This document shows, piece after piece, positions 28,850-37,674 of a DNA stretch of 64,000 nt. How positions within the stretch are numbered: the stretch's first letter is position 1; each line of letters starts with the position of its first letter. The stretch spans positions 62,001 to 126,000 of the forward strand of contig NZ_MTBQ01000005.1 of NCBI RefSeq assembly GCF_002153375.1, in the 5' to 3' direction. Made by a program: the position numbers and the translations under genes. The notes below the pieces were generated by a model. The model did no database searches and was not told the DNA's origin. It saw nothing but the letters and a program-made list of their open reading frames with translations. This stretch comes from Oceanobacillus rekensis. GTDB lineage: Bacteria > Bacillota > Bacilli > Bacillales > Amphibacillaceae.

Positions 28850-30097
28850 ATGAATAATGTATATGTATTAGGTGGATCTCAAACTGACTTTCAACGGAAT
28901 TGGAGTAAAGAGGGTAAAAATGAAATTGCATTATTAAAAGAAGCTATAACAGATGGTTTAGATGATGTAGGTATTTCTTTTGAGGATATAAGTCAACTAA
29001 ATTCAAAAAATAAAGTTGCTTTTTATGTTGGTAACTTTATAGCTGAGGAATATATACAACAAGGTCATATTGGTGCCTTAATCACAGAAGTAGATTCTTC
29101 TTTTTATGGTGTCCCAACTGCAAGATATGAAGCGGCCTGTGCATCTGGATCTGTTGCTTTAGATGCTGCTATTACTAAAGTGAAAACCGGCGATTATGAC
29201 GTAGCTATAGTTGTAGGTTGGGAATTAATGAAGACCGTTAACTCTAAAGTTGGTGGAGATATTTTAGGTAGAGCAGCATATTATGAAAAAGAAGGGAAAG
29301 GTATTGATTTTCCATTCCCAAAACTTTTTGGCAAGTTAGCTGATGAGATTATTGAAAAATATCAATTAGATGAGCAAAGATTTATGGATAGTCTTTCTAT
29401 TATATCTAATAAAAATTACAATAACGCAAAAAGAAATCCATTAGCACAAACTAGAAACTGGTTTATGGATTTAGAACAAGCTAAAATGAGGGGCACAGAA
29501 ACTAACCCTTCAGTAGGTGGTAGGTTAGCTGTCTCAGATTGTTCACAGGTTACAGACGGAGCTGCTGTAGTAGTTTTAGCTTCAGAAAAATACATGAAAG
29601 AAAACTATGAAAAAGAATTTCCCATAGTAAAAGGATATGGCCACAGGGTAGCACCTATGCTATTTGAAAAGAAAATGAAAGATAATAATAACTCCCCTTA
29701 TATTTTACCTTGGACAAGACAAGCGGTTGAAGATGCCTATAATCGTTCTGGATTGTCAGTAGACGACATTGATTTCTTTGAAACTCATGATTGCTTTACC
29801 TCAAGTGAATATGCAGCAATTTCTGCTTTTGGGATTACAGATCCAGGTAAAGAATATGAAGCAATTGAAAAGGGAATAACCGATTTTAATGGAGAGAAGC
29901 CAATTAACCCAAGTGGTGGACTTATTGGCAGTGGTCATCCAGTAGGTGCAAGTGGCGTAAGAATGTTCCTGGATTTATATAAACAATTAACTAATAATGC
30001 CGGTTCTTATCAACTAGAAAAAAGTGATAATGGAATGATGTTAAATATAGGTGGCAGCGCCACTACTAATTATGCATTCATTTTAGGTAAAGAATAA
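28850..30097 (+). CDS. SCP2-type thiolase / acetyl-CoA acetyltransferase
   Basis: 415 residues. Nucleophile Cys in [15 protein letters not shown] near 91, HDCFT near 318 and the closing [17 protein letters not shown] near 365. The HDCF and CASGS forms place it in the SCP2-thiolase group rather than the FadA group. It can join two acetyl-CoA or cleave 3-ketoacyl-CoA. Twenty-two bases after the dehydrogenase gene and the last gene of the locus; together they would give 3-hydroxybutyryl-CoA from acetyl-CoA. Confidence 0.87.
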   Translation: MNNVYVLGGSQTDFQRNWSKEGKNEIALLKEAITDGLDDVGISFEDISQLNSKNKVAFYVGNFIAEEYIQQGHIGALITEVDSSFYGVPTARYEAACASGSVALDAAITKVKTGDYDVAIVVGWELMKTVNSKVGGDILGRAAYYEKEGKGIDFPFPKLFGKLADEIIEKYQLDEQRFMDSLSIISNKNYNNAKRNPLAQTRNWFMDLEQAKMRGTETNPSVGGRLAVSDCSQVTDGAAVVVLASEKYMKENYEKEFPIVKGYGHRVAPMLFEKKMKDNNNSPYILPWTRQAVEDAYNRSGLSVDDIDFFETHDCFTSSEYAAISAFGITDPGKEYEAIEKGITDFNGEKPINPSGGLIGSGHPVGASGVRMFLDLYKQLTNNAGSYQLEKSDNGMMLNIGGSATTNYAFILGKE

Positions 30098-30508
30098 AGA
30101 TATTAGATAATTATCTTTTTCTGTTTTATTTTGAGGGATATGGGGTCAAACACCCAATGCGTTAATTTGCCATAGGGGGGCTATGGGGTCAGACCCCCAC
30201 CGCTTTAAAGCGCTAAAGTGTATAATTAAAAATTAGAGTAAATCATAGGATTTACTCTCCTTAATCTCTGGTGCCTGTCCTCCACTATGTTGGGTTGATG
30301 AAATTCCAAGAGTTAAATAATGTTTGATGTTTGAAATGATTCGGATCCCACCGCTTTGACCCTCCACTTTAAAGTATTAATGTCCATAAGCATAATATTT
30401 TTAGCGAAAGAAGTAATAGATAGCAACGTTAATCTATGGGCTATAGTAGTTCATTATGTATTGCAAGAATGAAGACTCTAAACGAAATGTGTTTCACGAT
30501 TAGTAAAA
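30098..30508. other. Gene-free stretch rich in the dispersed repeat
   Basis: No gene seen. It holds repeat copies at 30141-30165, 30185-30220, 30270-30285 and 30342-30380, and a hairpin at 30231-30256 (GAGTAAATC with GATTTACTC) that could terminate the thiolase transcript. It marks the border between the polysaccharide locus and the accessory region. Confidence 0.6.
30185..30220. repeat. Dispersed GC-rich repeat, full copy
   Basis: Best full copy. It begins with the near-palindrome GGGGTCAGACCCC and ends with CGCTTTAAAGCGCTAAAGTG, whose core CGCTTTAAAGCG is a perfect palindrome. Other copies start GGTGCCTGACCCC instead. About 25 full or partial copies lie between 30.1 and 55.6 kb; I saw none in the polysaccharide locus or beyond 56 kb. 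Confidence 0.8.
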
Positions 30509-30826
30509 TTAAATAAAAGTGCTACCATCTGGTATAGGATTCAAAAGCATCAACATCTCCAACCCACTTATCTCCGGCAGTCTACCTAGAAAGTCATCGA
30601 GTTCCAACCGGTTTCGGAAACTAAAGGCAGCTAATTCCTGTACCGGTCGATATATACGATCTTCATCAAGCGCTAATTGATATAAACGTAAAATAAGAGT
30701 AGAACCTACTTCCTCAGTAAGCGCTGAAACTGCAAAAATTTCATTTGTAGGTGAGAATATAGTTGTGTCTAATGTCATTTTTTCTAATAGTTGTTTTGGG
30801 AAAACTACATTTGGTTCTGCATACAT
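30509..30826 (-). CDS. 105-residue protein, paralogue of 38350-38667
   Basis: 105 residues from the ATG at 30826, which has GGAGG eight bases upstream; longer starts at 30832 and 30841 sit on or too near the RBS. Acidic, no signal or membrane segment. The core LPEISGLEMLMLLNPxPxGST is identical in the copy at 38350, and the two share most residues. The family is not recognised. Both copies sit among dispersed repeats, suggesting duplication within this region. Confidence 0.7.
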   Translation of the reverse strand: MYAEPNVVFPKQLLEKMTLDTTIFSPTNEIFAVSALTEEVGSTLILRLYQLALDEDRIYRPVQELAAFSFRNRLELDDFLGRLPEISGLEMLMLLNPIPDGSTFI

Positions 30827-30914
30827 ATTCATAACCTCCACTTTTTAAGTTAAATAATGCTTGATTTTGAAATGATTGGTGTTAAGCAATAAGACCCGTT
30901 TTTGAAGATTAGAT

Positions 30915-31115
30915 TTAATATAACAATTCATTGAAAAAATGATTATTTGTAATAATTTGCTTGTATGTTCCCAAGTCTTTAATAGGTAAGTTTGTCTCTA
31001 AACTGTAGCAGCTTTGGTGTGTCACCGTATTCAATTCATCCATGAAAACAGCATCATTATCTTGTAATGGTACGTGACATACTCCACAATGGATCCGTCT
31101 TTTTTGATTTTCCAT
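30915..31115 (-). CDS. Small putative zinc-binding protein
   Basis: 66 residues, with AAGGAGTG upstream of the ATG. CGVC near 11-14 with HQSC near 34-37 can form a treble-clef or LIM-like zinc site. No other feature. It lies head to head with the TIM-barrel fragment and tail to head with the 105-residue gene. Function unknown. Confidence 0.55.
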   Translation of the reverse strand: MENQKRRIHCGVCHVPLQDNDAVFMDELNTVTHQSCYSLETNLPIKDLGTYKQIITNNHFFNELLY

Positions 31116-31189
31116 TTTATCACTCCTTATTTAATTTTATTTTACCTATTAATCTATTTAGAATCAAGTGTATATCCTGCTTTCAAATG

Positions 31190-31218
31190 CAGGTGCCTGA
31201 CCCCCGACGCTTCGTGCC
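31190..31218. repeat. Dispersed repeat at the 5' edge of a gene fragment
   Basis: CAGGTGCCTGACCCCC followed by GACGCTTCGTGCC. Homology of the next fragment to its intact parent begins at about 31209, inside the end of this copy. Confidence 0.7.
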
Positions 31219-31635
31219 AGAAAGGAATTGCGACAAAGAGTGGAGGAGATACTTAGAATTTCGGAGGTTTGTTTTCTTTGGGAGGATACCATTAAAGGGA
31301 TTTTCTCTGCTGAAAACCCCTACCTATTCTCAGAGATCGTTCAGCCCTTGCAGCTCCTATTAAATATTGATGTCAGTCATGCATTTATTGCACTCAAGGG
31401 GGACAAGGATCGATTGCAACAGCATTTGCAAAAATTTCATCCCTATACAAACTACTTCCACCTTGTCGATTCTAGTGAAAAGCATGATGCATTGCCACTA
31501 GGACAAGGAAACATTGATTAGAATATGGTGAAACCCTATGTAGGTAAGAAGAATTTCATCTTTGAAATTGATTGATGCATTCAGATTTTCTGGATTGTAC
31601 ACCGATGATAAGAAGTGTGGAGCATTTTAATAAGA
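31209..31635 (+). pseudogene. Truncated copy of the TIM-barrel gene at 56022
   Basis: From the base after the repeat core, the sequence matches 56377-56801 closely and encodes the second half of the TIM-barrel protein (WEDTIKGIFSAENPYLFSEI, IDVSHAFIAL, LPLGQGNID). A TGG codon has become TAG at 31519, and a small deletion near 31574 gives a second stop. The first 120 codons are missing. The 3' edge also meets a repeat-like copy (31646-31661, GGGACAGAGAACC), in inverted orientation to the 5' one. Confidence 0.88.
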
Positions 31636-31700
31636 TTTAGGGTTATAGGGACAGAGAACCTGTAAGCCTAAGTTGGGGAAAGGGTGGAGCTTCTTGTTTT

Positions 31701-31743
31701 TTAAAAAATAAGCCCTTCGATTATTCCCACAATCAAAGGGCTT
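31701..31743 (-). terminator. Terminator of the amidase gene
   Basis: AAGCCCTTCGATT pairs with AATCAAAGGGCTT (one mismatch); on the minus strand it ends in a T run. Confidence 0.85.
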
Positions 31744-31775
31744 TAACATTAATGAAAAGCTAGTTCGTATTTAAT

Positions 31776-32852
31776 TTATTTCATCACTTTTTCTAATGCT
31801 TTCTTAGTAACAGGTCCGTATATTCCGTCTGCCGCTAATCCATGAGTTGACTGGAACCTTCTAACCGCATCAGCCGTCTTGGGACCGTAAACTCCATCAA
31901 TCCCATTATTCTTCGCACCTTTATCCGGGTAGTAATAAACGCTTGCTAGTGTCTCTTGTACAGCCCTAACACCGCTGCCGCTAGGATATGGTCTAATTGC
32001 ACGATAAACAGTGTTGGGTAGAGACGTTCCACTATTTGGAGGCGTTTTATTGCTATTTAGTTTATTATACACTTGTTTACCTGCTAATCCATCCTCGGTT
32101 AGACCGTAATAACTTTGAAATCGCCTTACAGCATCTTCCGTATCGTCACCGTAATAGGAATCAATCCCATTGTTATTAGCTTGCTTATTTGGATAGAATG
32201 GTGGATTGTTGTTCGAAAGTTTCGTCTGTAATTGTCTTACAGGTTCACCGTATTCACCGTTTCCAAGAGTTTGACCAGTCCAATTACCAGTTACTTTTGT
32301 CCATTTAGGTTTAGGTGTACTAGGACTAGGGGACTTAACTGGCTGCTCAGGTTGACCTTCAGAAGTATCTCCACTAGCACCACTGATCATCCGATTGAAG
32401 TCAGCCCAATCAATTCCTTTACTCCCATTTCGTAAGTTAGTCGGACAGTTCTTACCACTCCAGCGGTGATGCTGAACCACATTCGTTTGTGGAATACCCT
32501 CATCTTTCATGATTTTCTTAACTAATTCCGCTGCATTCTCAACCGCCTGTTTGAAATCTCCGTCCCTGTTAACGCAAATTTCAATGGCGATAGAATTCAT
32601 GTTACCATCACCACGACCATCTCCTGCATGCCAGAGCCTAGCCGTGTGTTCAAACGATTGTATAGCTTCTTTATCGTCCACTTGCCAATGCCAGGATGCG
32701 GTAAAACCATTAGATTGTAGATTGGCATGTGTTTGTGCATCTGCACCACGGCTTGTATTGGCGGTCTCATGAATGGTGATAAACTTTCTACCATTGATTC
32801 CGGTGTACCCACTTCGGCTTGAGTAGACGAGTTGCTTTTTAATAAGCACCAT
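31776..32852 (-). CDS. Endolysin-type N-acetylmuramoyl-L-alanine amidase
   Basis: 358 residues, AAGGAGGTG upstream of the ATG. An Amidase_2 (PGRP-like) domain at about 10-150 has the zinc ligands in FITIHETAN and in VVQHHRWSGKNCP, with EICVNRDG between. Two PG_binding_1 repeats follow (about 200-268 and 285-355; each with GxxDGxxGxxTxxAVRRFQ-like cores). There is no signal peptide, as in phage endolysins that need a holin. It is probably a domesticated prophage lysin; no holin gene is recognisable next to it. Confidence 0.9.
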   Translation of the reverse strand: MVLIKKQLVYSSRSGYTGINGRKFITIHETANTSRGADAQTHANLQSNGFTASWHWQVDDKEAIQSFEHTARLWHAGDGRGDGNMNSIAIEICVNRDGDFKQAVENAAELVKKIMKDEGIPQTNVVQHHRWSGKNCPTNLRNGSKGIDWADFNRMISGASGDTSEGQPEQPVKSPSPSTPKPKWTKVTGNWTGQTLGNGEYGEPVRQLQTKLSNNNPPFYPNKQANNNGIDSYYGDDTEDAVRRFQSYYGLTEDGLAGKQVYNKLNSNKTPPNSGTSLPNTVYRAIRPYPSGSGVRAVQETLASVYYYPDKGAKNNGIDGVYGPKTADAVRRFQSTHGLAADGIYGPVTKKALEKVMK

Positions 32853-33079
32853 CTTAACACCTCCTTATTATATTATTTAAAAAACGAGCCGCCTGATTGG
32901 ACTAGTTGTTTGTACTAGATAAGCAGCTGACTGGATTCCTTATTTCAACCATTTTCTATGCAATTCTTCATTTTGCTTCTGTGCCTTTTTCTCATTGAAG
33001 CAGTTTTTGGGGCTATGGAGGAATAAAGTGGATTTCTATAACTACAATCGAAATTAGATTGAAAGAAGGGGTGTTCAAT

Positions 33080-33152
33080 GGGGCAGACACCCAATGCTTT
33101 AAAGTGTTAAAGAATACAGGTGCCTGAACCCCGCCGTTAAAGCGCTAAAGTG
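33080..33152. repeat. Two dispersed repeats in tandem
   Basis: First GGGGCAGACACCC with CTTTAAAGTGTTAA (33080-33112), then CAGGTGCCTGAACCCC with GTTAAAGCGCTAAAGTG (33117-33152). Same family as 30185-30220; the two head parts represent the two variants of the family side by side. Confidence 0.75.
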
Positions 33153-33269
33153 TAAAGGGTTTATGGTGGGGAAAGGTAGTGGCAAATGGAAGTCATTCGT
33201 GAAATTATGAAAGGTATTGTTCGTAAAAGCGCGGCATATATTTTTCAAAAAACGTATTTGACCAAAAGA

Positions 33270-33307
33270 AAACCACCCCGCGCCGTCGCAAGCAAAAGGG
33301 TGGTTCT
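33270..33307. terminator. GC-rich hairpin
   Basis: AACCACCC pairs with GGGTGGTT. No gene ends into it on the plus strand, so it may be left from a lost gene or act on the minus strand. Confidence 0.4.
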
Positions 33308-33785
33308 CAGGAACAAATAAAGTTGTTTGACAACCATCACCCAGACGGTAGTGGTTGCGGGAGGAGTGTTAGTTGCACTTCTCCTTTTATCTATATCCTT
33401 TATACATGAATTTATTCCAATTCTAGTAGCGATAGGAATTTTAGAAGATTAATGAAGGTATCCGTTCATAGATCCTGGTGCCTGCACGCACTGTTATGCT
33501 TCTCGCCTACCAATCGCATAACTAGGAAGTCTAAGGATAAAAACAGTTTAAGCATTTCTAGTATCTTTTAATTTCCTAAAAAAAGAATATTTAAACGCTA
33601 GAAAAAACTAGACGTGGAACTCTGTCTACTGGGAAGGATTGAAGTGGTTGCGATTAGGCTTAGTTTCTAATATATTAAATAAGCCGACTCAAAAATGTGG
33701 GTCCGTATTTTTAATATATTGTTAATGGACGTGATTTAATGATTGATCTATCAGTTTTTAATATTTTAACTCTTTAAAAAAGTAC

Positions 33786-33814
33786 TTGATTGTTAAAGCG
33801 CTTTCAATTATAAT
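33786..33814 (+). promoter_or_regulatory. SigA promoter with overlapping CcpA cre site
   Basis: TTGATT (33786-33791), a 17-base spacer and TATAAT (33809-33814). TGTTAAAGCGCTTTCA (33791-33806) fills the spacer and matches a cre site with a perfect AAAGCGCTTT centre. Binding of CcpA there would block RNA polymerase, so glucose repression of the transporter gene at 34130 is expected. The leader is about 300 bases long. Confidence 0.75.
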
Positions 33815-34129
33815 CAAGAAAAGTATTTAGTTTGTTTGATTGACAAATAATATTATGAGGGGCTGGGGATAGAAATTATTGGAGTGATTAACAAGTGATG
33901 AGGCGTATTTAATTCAGGGGAATCTTGTATTTTTAAATTCATTTAGGTTTAAAATGTAAGCGTTATATCGTTGCTGTGCAGAGCAGTGAGCTAGTTTAGT
34001 TTTTAGGACTTTTACCCATTTTTATGTTTCGCGTTAATGCAGGGGTTAATTCGAATGGATAGGGAGAGTTAGCTTTCAGGATGGAATGGGCAAATGCCAG
34101 TTAGTAATAGACAACAGGGGGGAAAAAAT

Positions 34130-35614
34130 ATGTCAAATTTAAAAATGGATAGTGGTTACGAATATAATACGGCAAAGCTATGGCAAATTGCCTTCTTTAC
34201 ACTAAATAATACAGCAACTAATTTATACATGTTTGCGATTGGATTTGTATCCTATTATGCAACGGGTATAGCTGGTTTATCTGTCGTTGTTGTTAGTACA
34301 ATCCTAACGTTAATGCGAGTATTTGATGGTATTACGGATCCAATTATTGGGTTCTTTATCGATAAATTAGAATCGAAGTTTGGAAAGTTTAGACCAATGA
34401 TGATTATGGGGAATATTATTCTCGCTGGTACGTTATTAATTATGTACAACGTCACACATCTATTACCAGAATCCATGCAGTTTTTATTTTTTGTTTTCAT
34501 ATATGCAATTTATATTATCGGTTATACGATGCAAACAGCTTGTACGAAAGCAGCACAAACCGTATTGACGAATCATCCGAAACAACGACCGTTATTTTCC
34601 GTATTCGATGCTTCCTACAATATTGCTATCTTCACAGGTGGACAAATTTTCGTAGCTTCCTACCTTGTTGTTAAACATGGTGATTTTAATCAGGGGTTAT
34701 TTACAGAATTAAACACATATGCAATTATCCTTTCTGGTATGTTTACGATATTAGCTGTAATTGCACTATGGAATAAAGATCGTAAAGAGTTTTATGGCTT
34801 AGCAGAGGAGAGTGTTCAAACAAGATTCCGAGACTACTGGCCAATACTAAAGGGAAACAGACCGATGCAAATGCTTGTTTTAGCCGCTTCTACGGACAAG
34901 CTTGCTAGTTCCCTTATTCGCCAGCCAGCTGTTATCATTATGTTCTTCGGAATTATGCTTGGCGATTATGCGCTCAGTGGAACAATCTCATTGATCACCA
35001 TTGTGCCGTCTCTTTTAATAACCTTTATCGGTGTAAGGCATGCGACAAGAGCTGGTTTGAAATCGACACTGGTAAGAGCTACTTGGTTGGGACTTATTTC
35101 GTTTTCATTACTGGCCATTTTCTTGTTGGTAATTGAACCATCAGCGATTTCTCTGACGAATATCGGGATCACGACGATTATTTTCCTTATCTTGTATAGT
35201 TTAGGAATGGGTTCTACGTCGCTTACTCCCGCGATTGTAATCCCGATGATTGCAGATGTGTCCGATTACGAGACATATAAAACTGGTCGCTATGTGCCTG
35301 GTATGATGGGAACCATTTTCTCATTTGTAGATAAGCTAATCTCTTCATTAGCGCCAGCACTCGTCGGTTTTCTATTATTCTTTATTGGCTATCGAGATGA
35401 GTTTCCTCAACTGGGAGAAACGCTTACTGTAGCATTGCTGATTATGACATTAGTGATGAAATTCGGTATTCCGATTCTTGGCTGGATTTGTACACTGATT
35501 GCTATGAAATATTATGATTTGGATGATAAGCGAATGAAAGAGATTCAAACAGCGATTGCAGAAATTAAAAACAACGCTAAGGAAAATAACGATAATCCAA
35601 AGAGGGTCGTTTAA
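34130..35614 (+). CDS. GPH-family sugar:cation symporter
   Basis: 494 residues from the ATG at 34130 (GGGGGG seven bases upstream); 12 extra residues in the longer frame lack an RBS. Twelve membrane helices. The GPH (melibiose/xyloside carrier) signature is FDGITDPIIGFFIDK after helix 2, with SVFDASYNIAIF in the middle and TGRYVPGMMGTIFSF near 390. It imports a glycoside or uronide with a cation; the substrate cannot be named because no hydrolase lies beside it. Controlled by the cre-overlapped promoter upstream. Confidence 0.9.
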   Translation: MSNLKMDSGYEYNTAKLWQIAFFTLNNTATNLYMFAIGFVSYYATGIAGLSVVVVSTILTLMRVFDGITDPIIGFFIDKLESKFGKFRPMMIMGNIILAGTLLIMYNVTHLLPESMQFLFFVFIYAIYIIGYTMQTACTKAAQTVLTNHPKQRPLFSVFDASYNIAIFTGGQIFVASYLVVKHGDFNQGLFTELNTYAIILSGMFTILAVIALWNKDRKEFYGLAEESVQTRFRDYWPILKGNRPMQMLVLAASTDKLASSLIRQPAVIIMFFGIMLGDYALSGTISLITIVPSLLITFIGVRHATRAGLKSTLVRATWLGLISFSLLAIFLLVIEPSAISLTNIGITTIIFLILYSLGMGSTSLTPAIVIPMIADVSDYETYKTGRYVPGMMGTIFSFVDKLISSLAPALVGFLLFFIGYRDEFPQLGETLTVALLIMTLVMKFGIPILGWICTLIAMKYYDLDDKRMKEIQTAIAEIKNNAKENNDNPKRVV

Positions 35615-35645
35615 CCCCAACGCGTTAATGAGCTATATGTAAGAT

Positions 35646-35682
35646 TAAAGGAGAGTGAACCTTAAGGGTTACTCTCCTTTAA
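35646..35682 (+). terminator. Terminator of the symporter gene
   Basis: TAAAGGAGAGT pairs with ACTCTCCTTTA, with an extra inner GAACC/GGTT pairing. Confidence 0.85.
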
Positions 35683-35774
35683 TTCTGACGATCATAGGAA
35701 TCACATAGAGTGTCAACGTTACACTTAAAACCGTTTGACCGTTTCGATGAAAATAAATGGCCGTGATTGAAATG

Positions 35775-35799
35775 CAGGTGTCTGACCTCCATCGTTAGT
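35775..35799. repeat. Dispersed repeat, partial
   Basis: CAGGTGTCTGACCTCC then ATCGTTAGTG, a decayed copy of the family. Confidence 0.5.
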
Positions 35800-35819
35800 G
35801 AAATAAAGGTAGAAACGAA

Positions 35820-35862
35820 AGCTTGTGGAGAGCGATAATTCCTTCTCCGCAAGCTCTTTATA
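35820..35862 (-). terminator. Terminator downstream of the DPBB gene
   Basis: AGCTTGTGGAG pairs with CTCCGCAAGCT (one G-T) over 14 bases. On the minus strand it lies 80 bases past the next gene's stop. Confidence 0.65.
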
Positions 35863-35941
35863 TTTAGAACCATGCCGACTTATAAAATTCTGCTTTAAAA
35901 AAGATACGACCAAGCTTTATGGAAACGCATATTTCTAAACC

Positions 35942-36610
35942 TTAGATTTCTTTAATATCAAATGAAACGATTCGATCTGTGTTTGGATTATAAATAACAT
36001 TTCCTTGCACTCGGATTGTTTCCTGTGGTGACTGGAGAATAAATTCAAAGGATTCTTTTGTCTGTGAAGCAGAAATCTCTGATTTACCTAAATGTGCATA
36101 ATTCGTTATGTTATAGCCCGGATATGCTGTTTGCGTAACTTCCATTAAATAGTTTCCCCATTTATCCACTTCTAACTGTGGATAAGGTAAGATCTCAATA
36201 TTAAAAACGCCAACATTCGGATTTACTCCCAATGCTTGAAAAGCTCTTCGGTGCAGGTTAATCCTGTTAGATGGGTAACCAGCCACCTGGTCAACGACTT
36301 TTACGAGAATTTCCCTGCCTACAGGTGCCGAAACATTTCTAATCTTAATGGTGTCCCCACATTGATAAGGGGAATCTTCTCCAACTGCTGCTGTCATGTA
36401 TTCGTTATCTGACCAAGGGATATCGCATATTGTTACTTGTCCACCTTCAGTCCAGGTTGCCTGGCCTTTTATTGCTTGTTGACGACCATTATTATCATAG
36501 GAGTAACCCACTTCATTATATATAGGATTAGGATAGATATATGGATTTATTGGATAAGGGATTACCGGTTGATTTAAATATCGCATATTTGCAAAATAAG
36601 GGTGCATCAT
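35942..36610 (-). CDS. RlpA-like barrel / DUF3889-like protein
   Basis: 222 residues, AGGAGG eight bases before the ATG. The N-terminal 40 residues are Pro/Tyr/Asn-rich, like spore-coat proteins. Residues about 48-145 look like a double-psi beta barrel (GQATWTEGGQVTICDIPW, CGDTIKIRN, VKVVDQVAGYPSNRINLHRRAFQALG). The last 75 residues (KWGNYLMEV to VSFDIKEI) resemble DUF3889. No signal peptide. Likely a spore- or wall-associated protein; function not known. Confidence 0.65.
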   Translation of the reverse strand: MMHPYFANMRYLNQPVIPYPINPYIYPNPIYNEVGYSYDNNGRQQAIKGQATWTEGGQVTICDIPWSDNEYMTAAVGEDSPYQCGDTIKIRNVSAPVGREILVKVVDQVAGYPSNRINLHRRAFQALGVNPNVGVFNIEILPYPQLEVDKWGNYLMEVTQTAYPGYNITNYAHLGKSEISASQTKESFEFILQSPQETIRVQGNVIYNPNTDRIVSFDIKEI

Positions 36611-36801
36611 CTTACTTACCTCCTGTCATAAACTTAAACCTTCTTGTTACTATATGATTTTATAAGGTTAACTTGTGACAGTTGCTGTAATAGTAAAATA
36701 TTTTTTGTAATCAAATTATAATAATTTCCAAGTTTTATGTATGTTAATTATGGGAAATAGTCATTATATAATCATTACATTCTTAGAAAGGAATGATTCA
36801 T

Positions 36802-37092
36802 ATGAAAAATTTTAAATGGTTAGGAATTGTCCTGCTTTCTTCAGCAGTTTTAGTTGCTTGTGGTGATGAACCTGCGGAAGAAATTGAAGAACCAACAACT
36901 CCACCTGTAGAAACTCCGGCAGAGGAGCCTGGTGGTGAGATGGAGGATGATGGAACAGGAACTGAAGATGGGACAGAAACTGAAGATGGAACAGGAACTG
37001 AAGGCGGAACAGAGACTGAAGATGAAATGAATGATGACGCCGATACAGGTGCTGAAACTGAGACTGAAACAGAAGAAGATAGTGAACAATAA
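36802..37092 (+). CDS. Acidic repeat lipoprotein
   Basis: 96 residues from the ATG at 36802 (AAAGGAATG upstream). Signal peptide with lipobox LVAC; the mature protein is almost wholly Glu, Thr, Gly, Asp and Pro with a TEDGTETEDGTGTE-type repeat. It would be a disordered, strongly acidic surface lipoprotein. Such proteins are frequent in halotolerant Bacillaceae. Followed by a good terminator. No specific function. Confidence 0.8.
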   Translation: MKNFKWLGIVLLSSAVLVACGDEPAEEIEEPTTPPVETPAEEPGGEMEDDGTGTEDGTETEDGTGTEGGTETEDEMNDDADTGAETETETEEDSEQ

Positions 37093-37120
37093 AGGGCATG
37101 AATATAGGTATAAAAATAGT

Positions 37121-37156
37121 AACAGACCTCTAGGACCTCTACTAGGGGTCTGTTTT
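37121..37156 (+). terminator. Terminator of the lipoprotein gene
   Basis: AACAGACC(T) pairs with (A)GGGGTCTGTT, followed by TTTC. Confidence 0.8.
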
Positions 37157-37183
37157 TCATTCATAAATTTCAGATGAATTTTT

Positions 37184-37211
37184 CGGGACAAAGGGACAGG
37201 CACCGCGTCCC
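37184..37211. repeat. Dispersed repeat, hairpin form
   Basis: GGGACAAAGGGACAGGCACC followed by GCGTCCC. GGGAC at the start pairs with GTCCC at the end; the internal GGGACAGGCACC is the reverse complement of the GGTGCCTGTCCC head of other copies. Confidence 0.65.
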
Positions 37212-37324
37212 AACGGTTTTTGCCATATTTTGTGTATCCATTGAGCTGAGAATTCAGATGCTTGACAGTGCGGAAGGTGCAAGCTCGTAATAAATAGCGA
37301 GTGGGATTTCTAACGAAGGAATGC

Positions 37325-37348
37325 CGGGGTCAGACTCCCACCGCTTCA
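37325..37348. repeat. Dispersed repeat at one edge of a gene fragment
   Basis: GGGGTCAGACTCCCACCGCTT. Together with the copy at 37550 it encloses a zinc-ribbon gene fragment. Confidence 0.7.
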
Positions 37349-37549
37349 ATTCCGTCAATTATCGTATTAAGTTGAGCATCTTTAAATATTTCCTTGAAGT
37401 AAAAGTAATTAGCCAGTTCTGGATACCCAACATTATACCGTTCATGACATTTAGGACAACCTGTATGATGAATAGTTCGGTTTTTAGCTTGAGTTTCCCA
37501 ATTATGGCCACATTCCTTACACCGCCAAACAATATACTCATCACAAATG
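37345..37549 (-). pseudogene. Zinc-ribbon (DUF4379-like) gene fragment
   Basis: The minus strand reads without a stop as CICDEYIVWRCKECGHNW, then KNRTIHHTGCPKCHERYN and a further 40 residues. CKECGHxW with GCPxC is the pattern of the DUF4379 probable zinc-ribbon domain, normally repeated in longer proteins. There is no start or RBS. The fragment is cut on both sides exactly by dispersed repeats (37325-37348 and 37550-37586). Confidence 0.7.
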
Positions 37550-37586
37550 CAGGAGCCTGACCCCCACCGCTTTAAAGTGCTAAAGT
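37550..37586. repeat. Dispersed repeat, full copy
   Basis: CAGGAGCCTGACCCCC then ACCGCTTTAAAGTGCTAAAG. Edge of the zinc-ribbon fragment and start of the next repeat-bounded segment. Confidence 0.8.
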
Positions 37587-37674
37587 ATTTTTGAGAAATG
37601 TTTAGACGAAGACAGAGGAAACACTGAATGGAATGACACCACTAGAATATAAGAATGCAATCGCAGCTTGACCA

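Larger units (their letters stand above)
32853..33785. other. Gene-poor stretch with repeats
   Basis: Contents: a 40-base block at 33033-33073 that recurs at 45135-45175; two dispersed repeat copies at 33080-33152; a hairpin at 33270-33307; a short hydrophobic frame at 33336-33452 (ends VALLLLSISFIHEFIPILV-like, no clear start); a partial repeat at 33474-33492. I see no dependable gene. Confidence 0.55.

Noticed and set aside
33336-33452. Short hydrophobic peptide (holin-like)
   Set aside because: No proper start or RBS; a lost-gene remnant is as likely.
36798-37203. Several Ser/Phe-rich minus-strand ORFs opposite the acidic lipoprotein
   Set aside because: Mirror frames of the GAA/GAT/ACA-rich repeat; the plus strand has signal peptide, lipobox and RBS.
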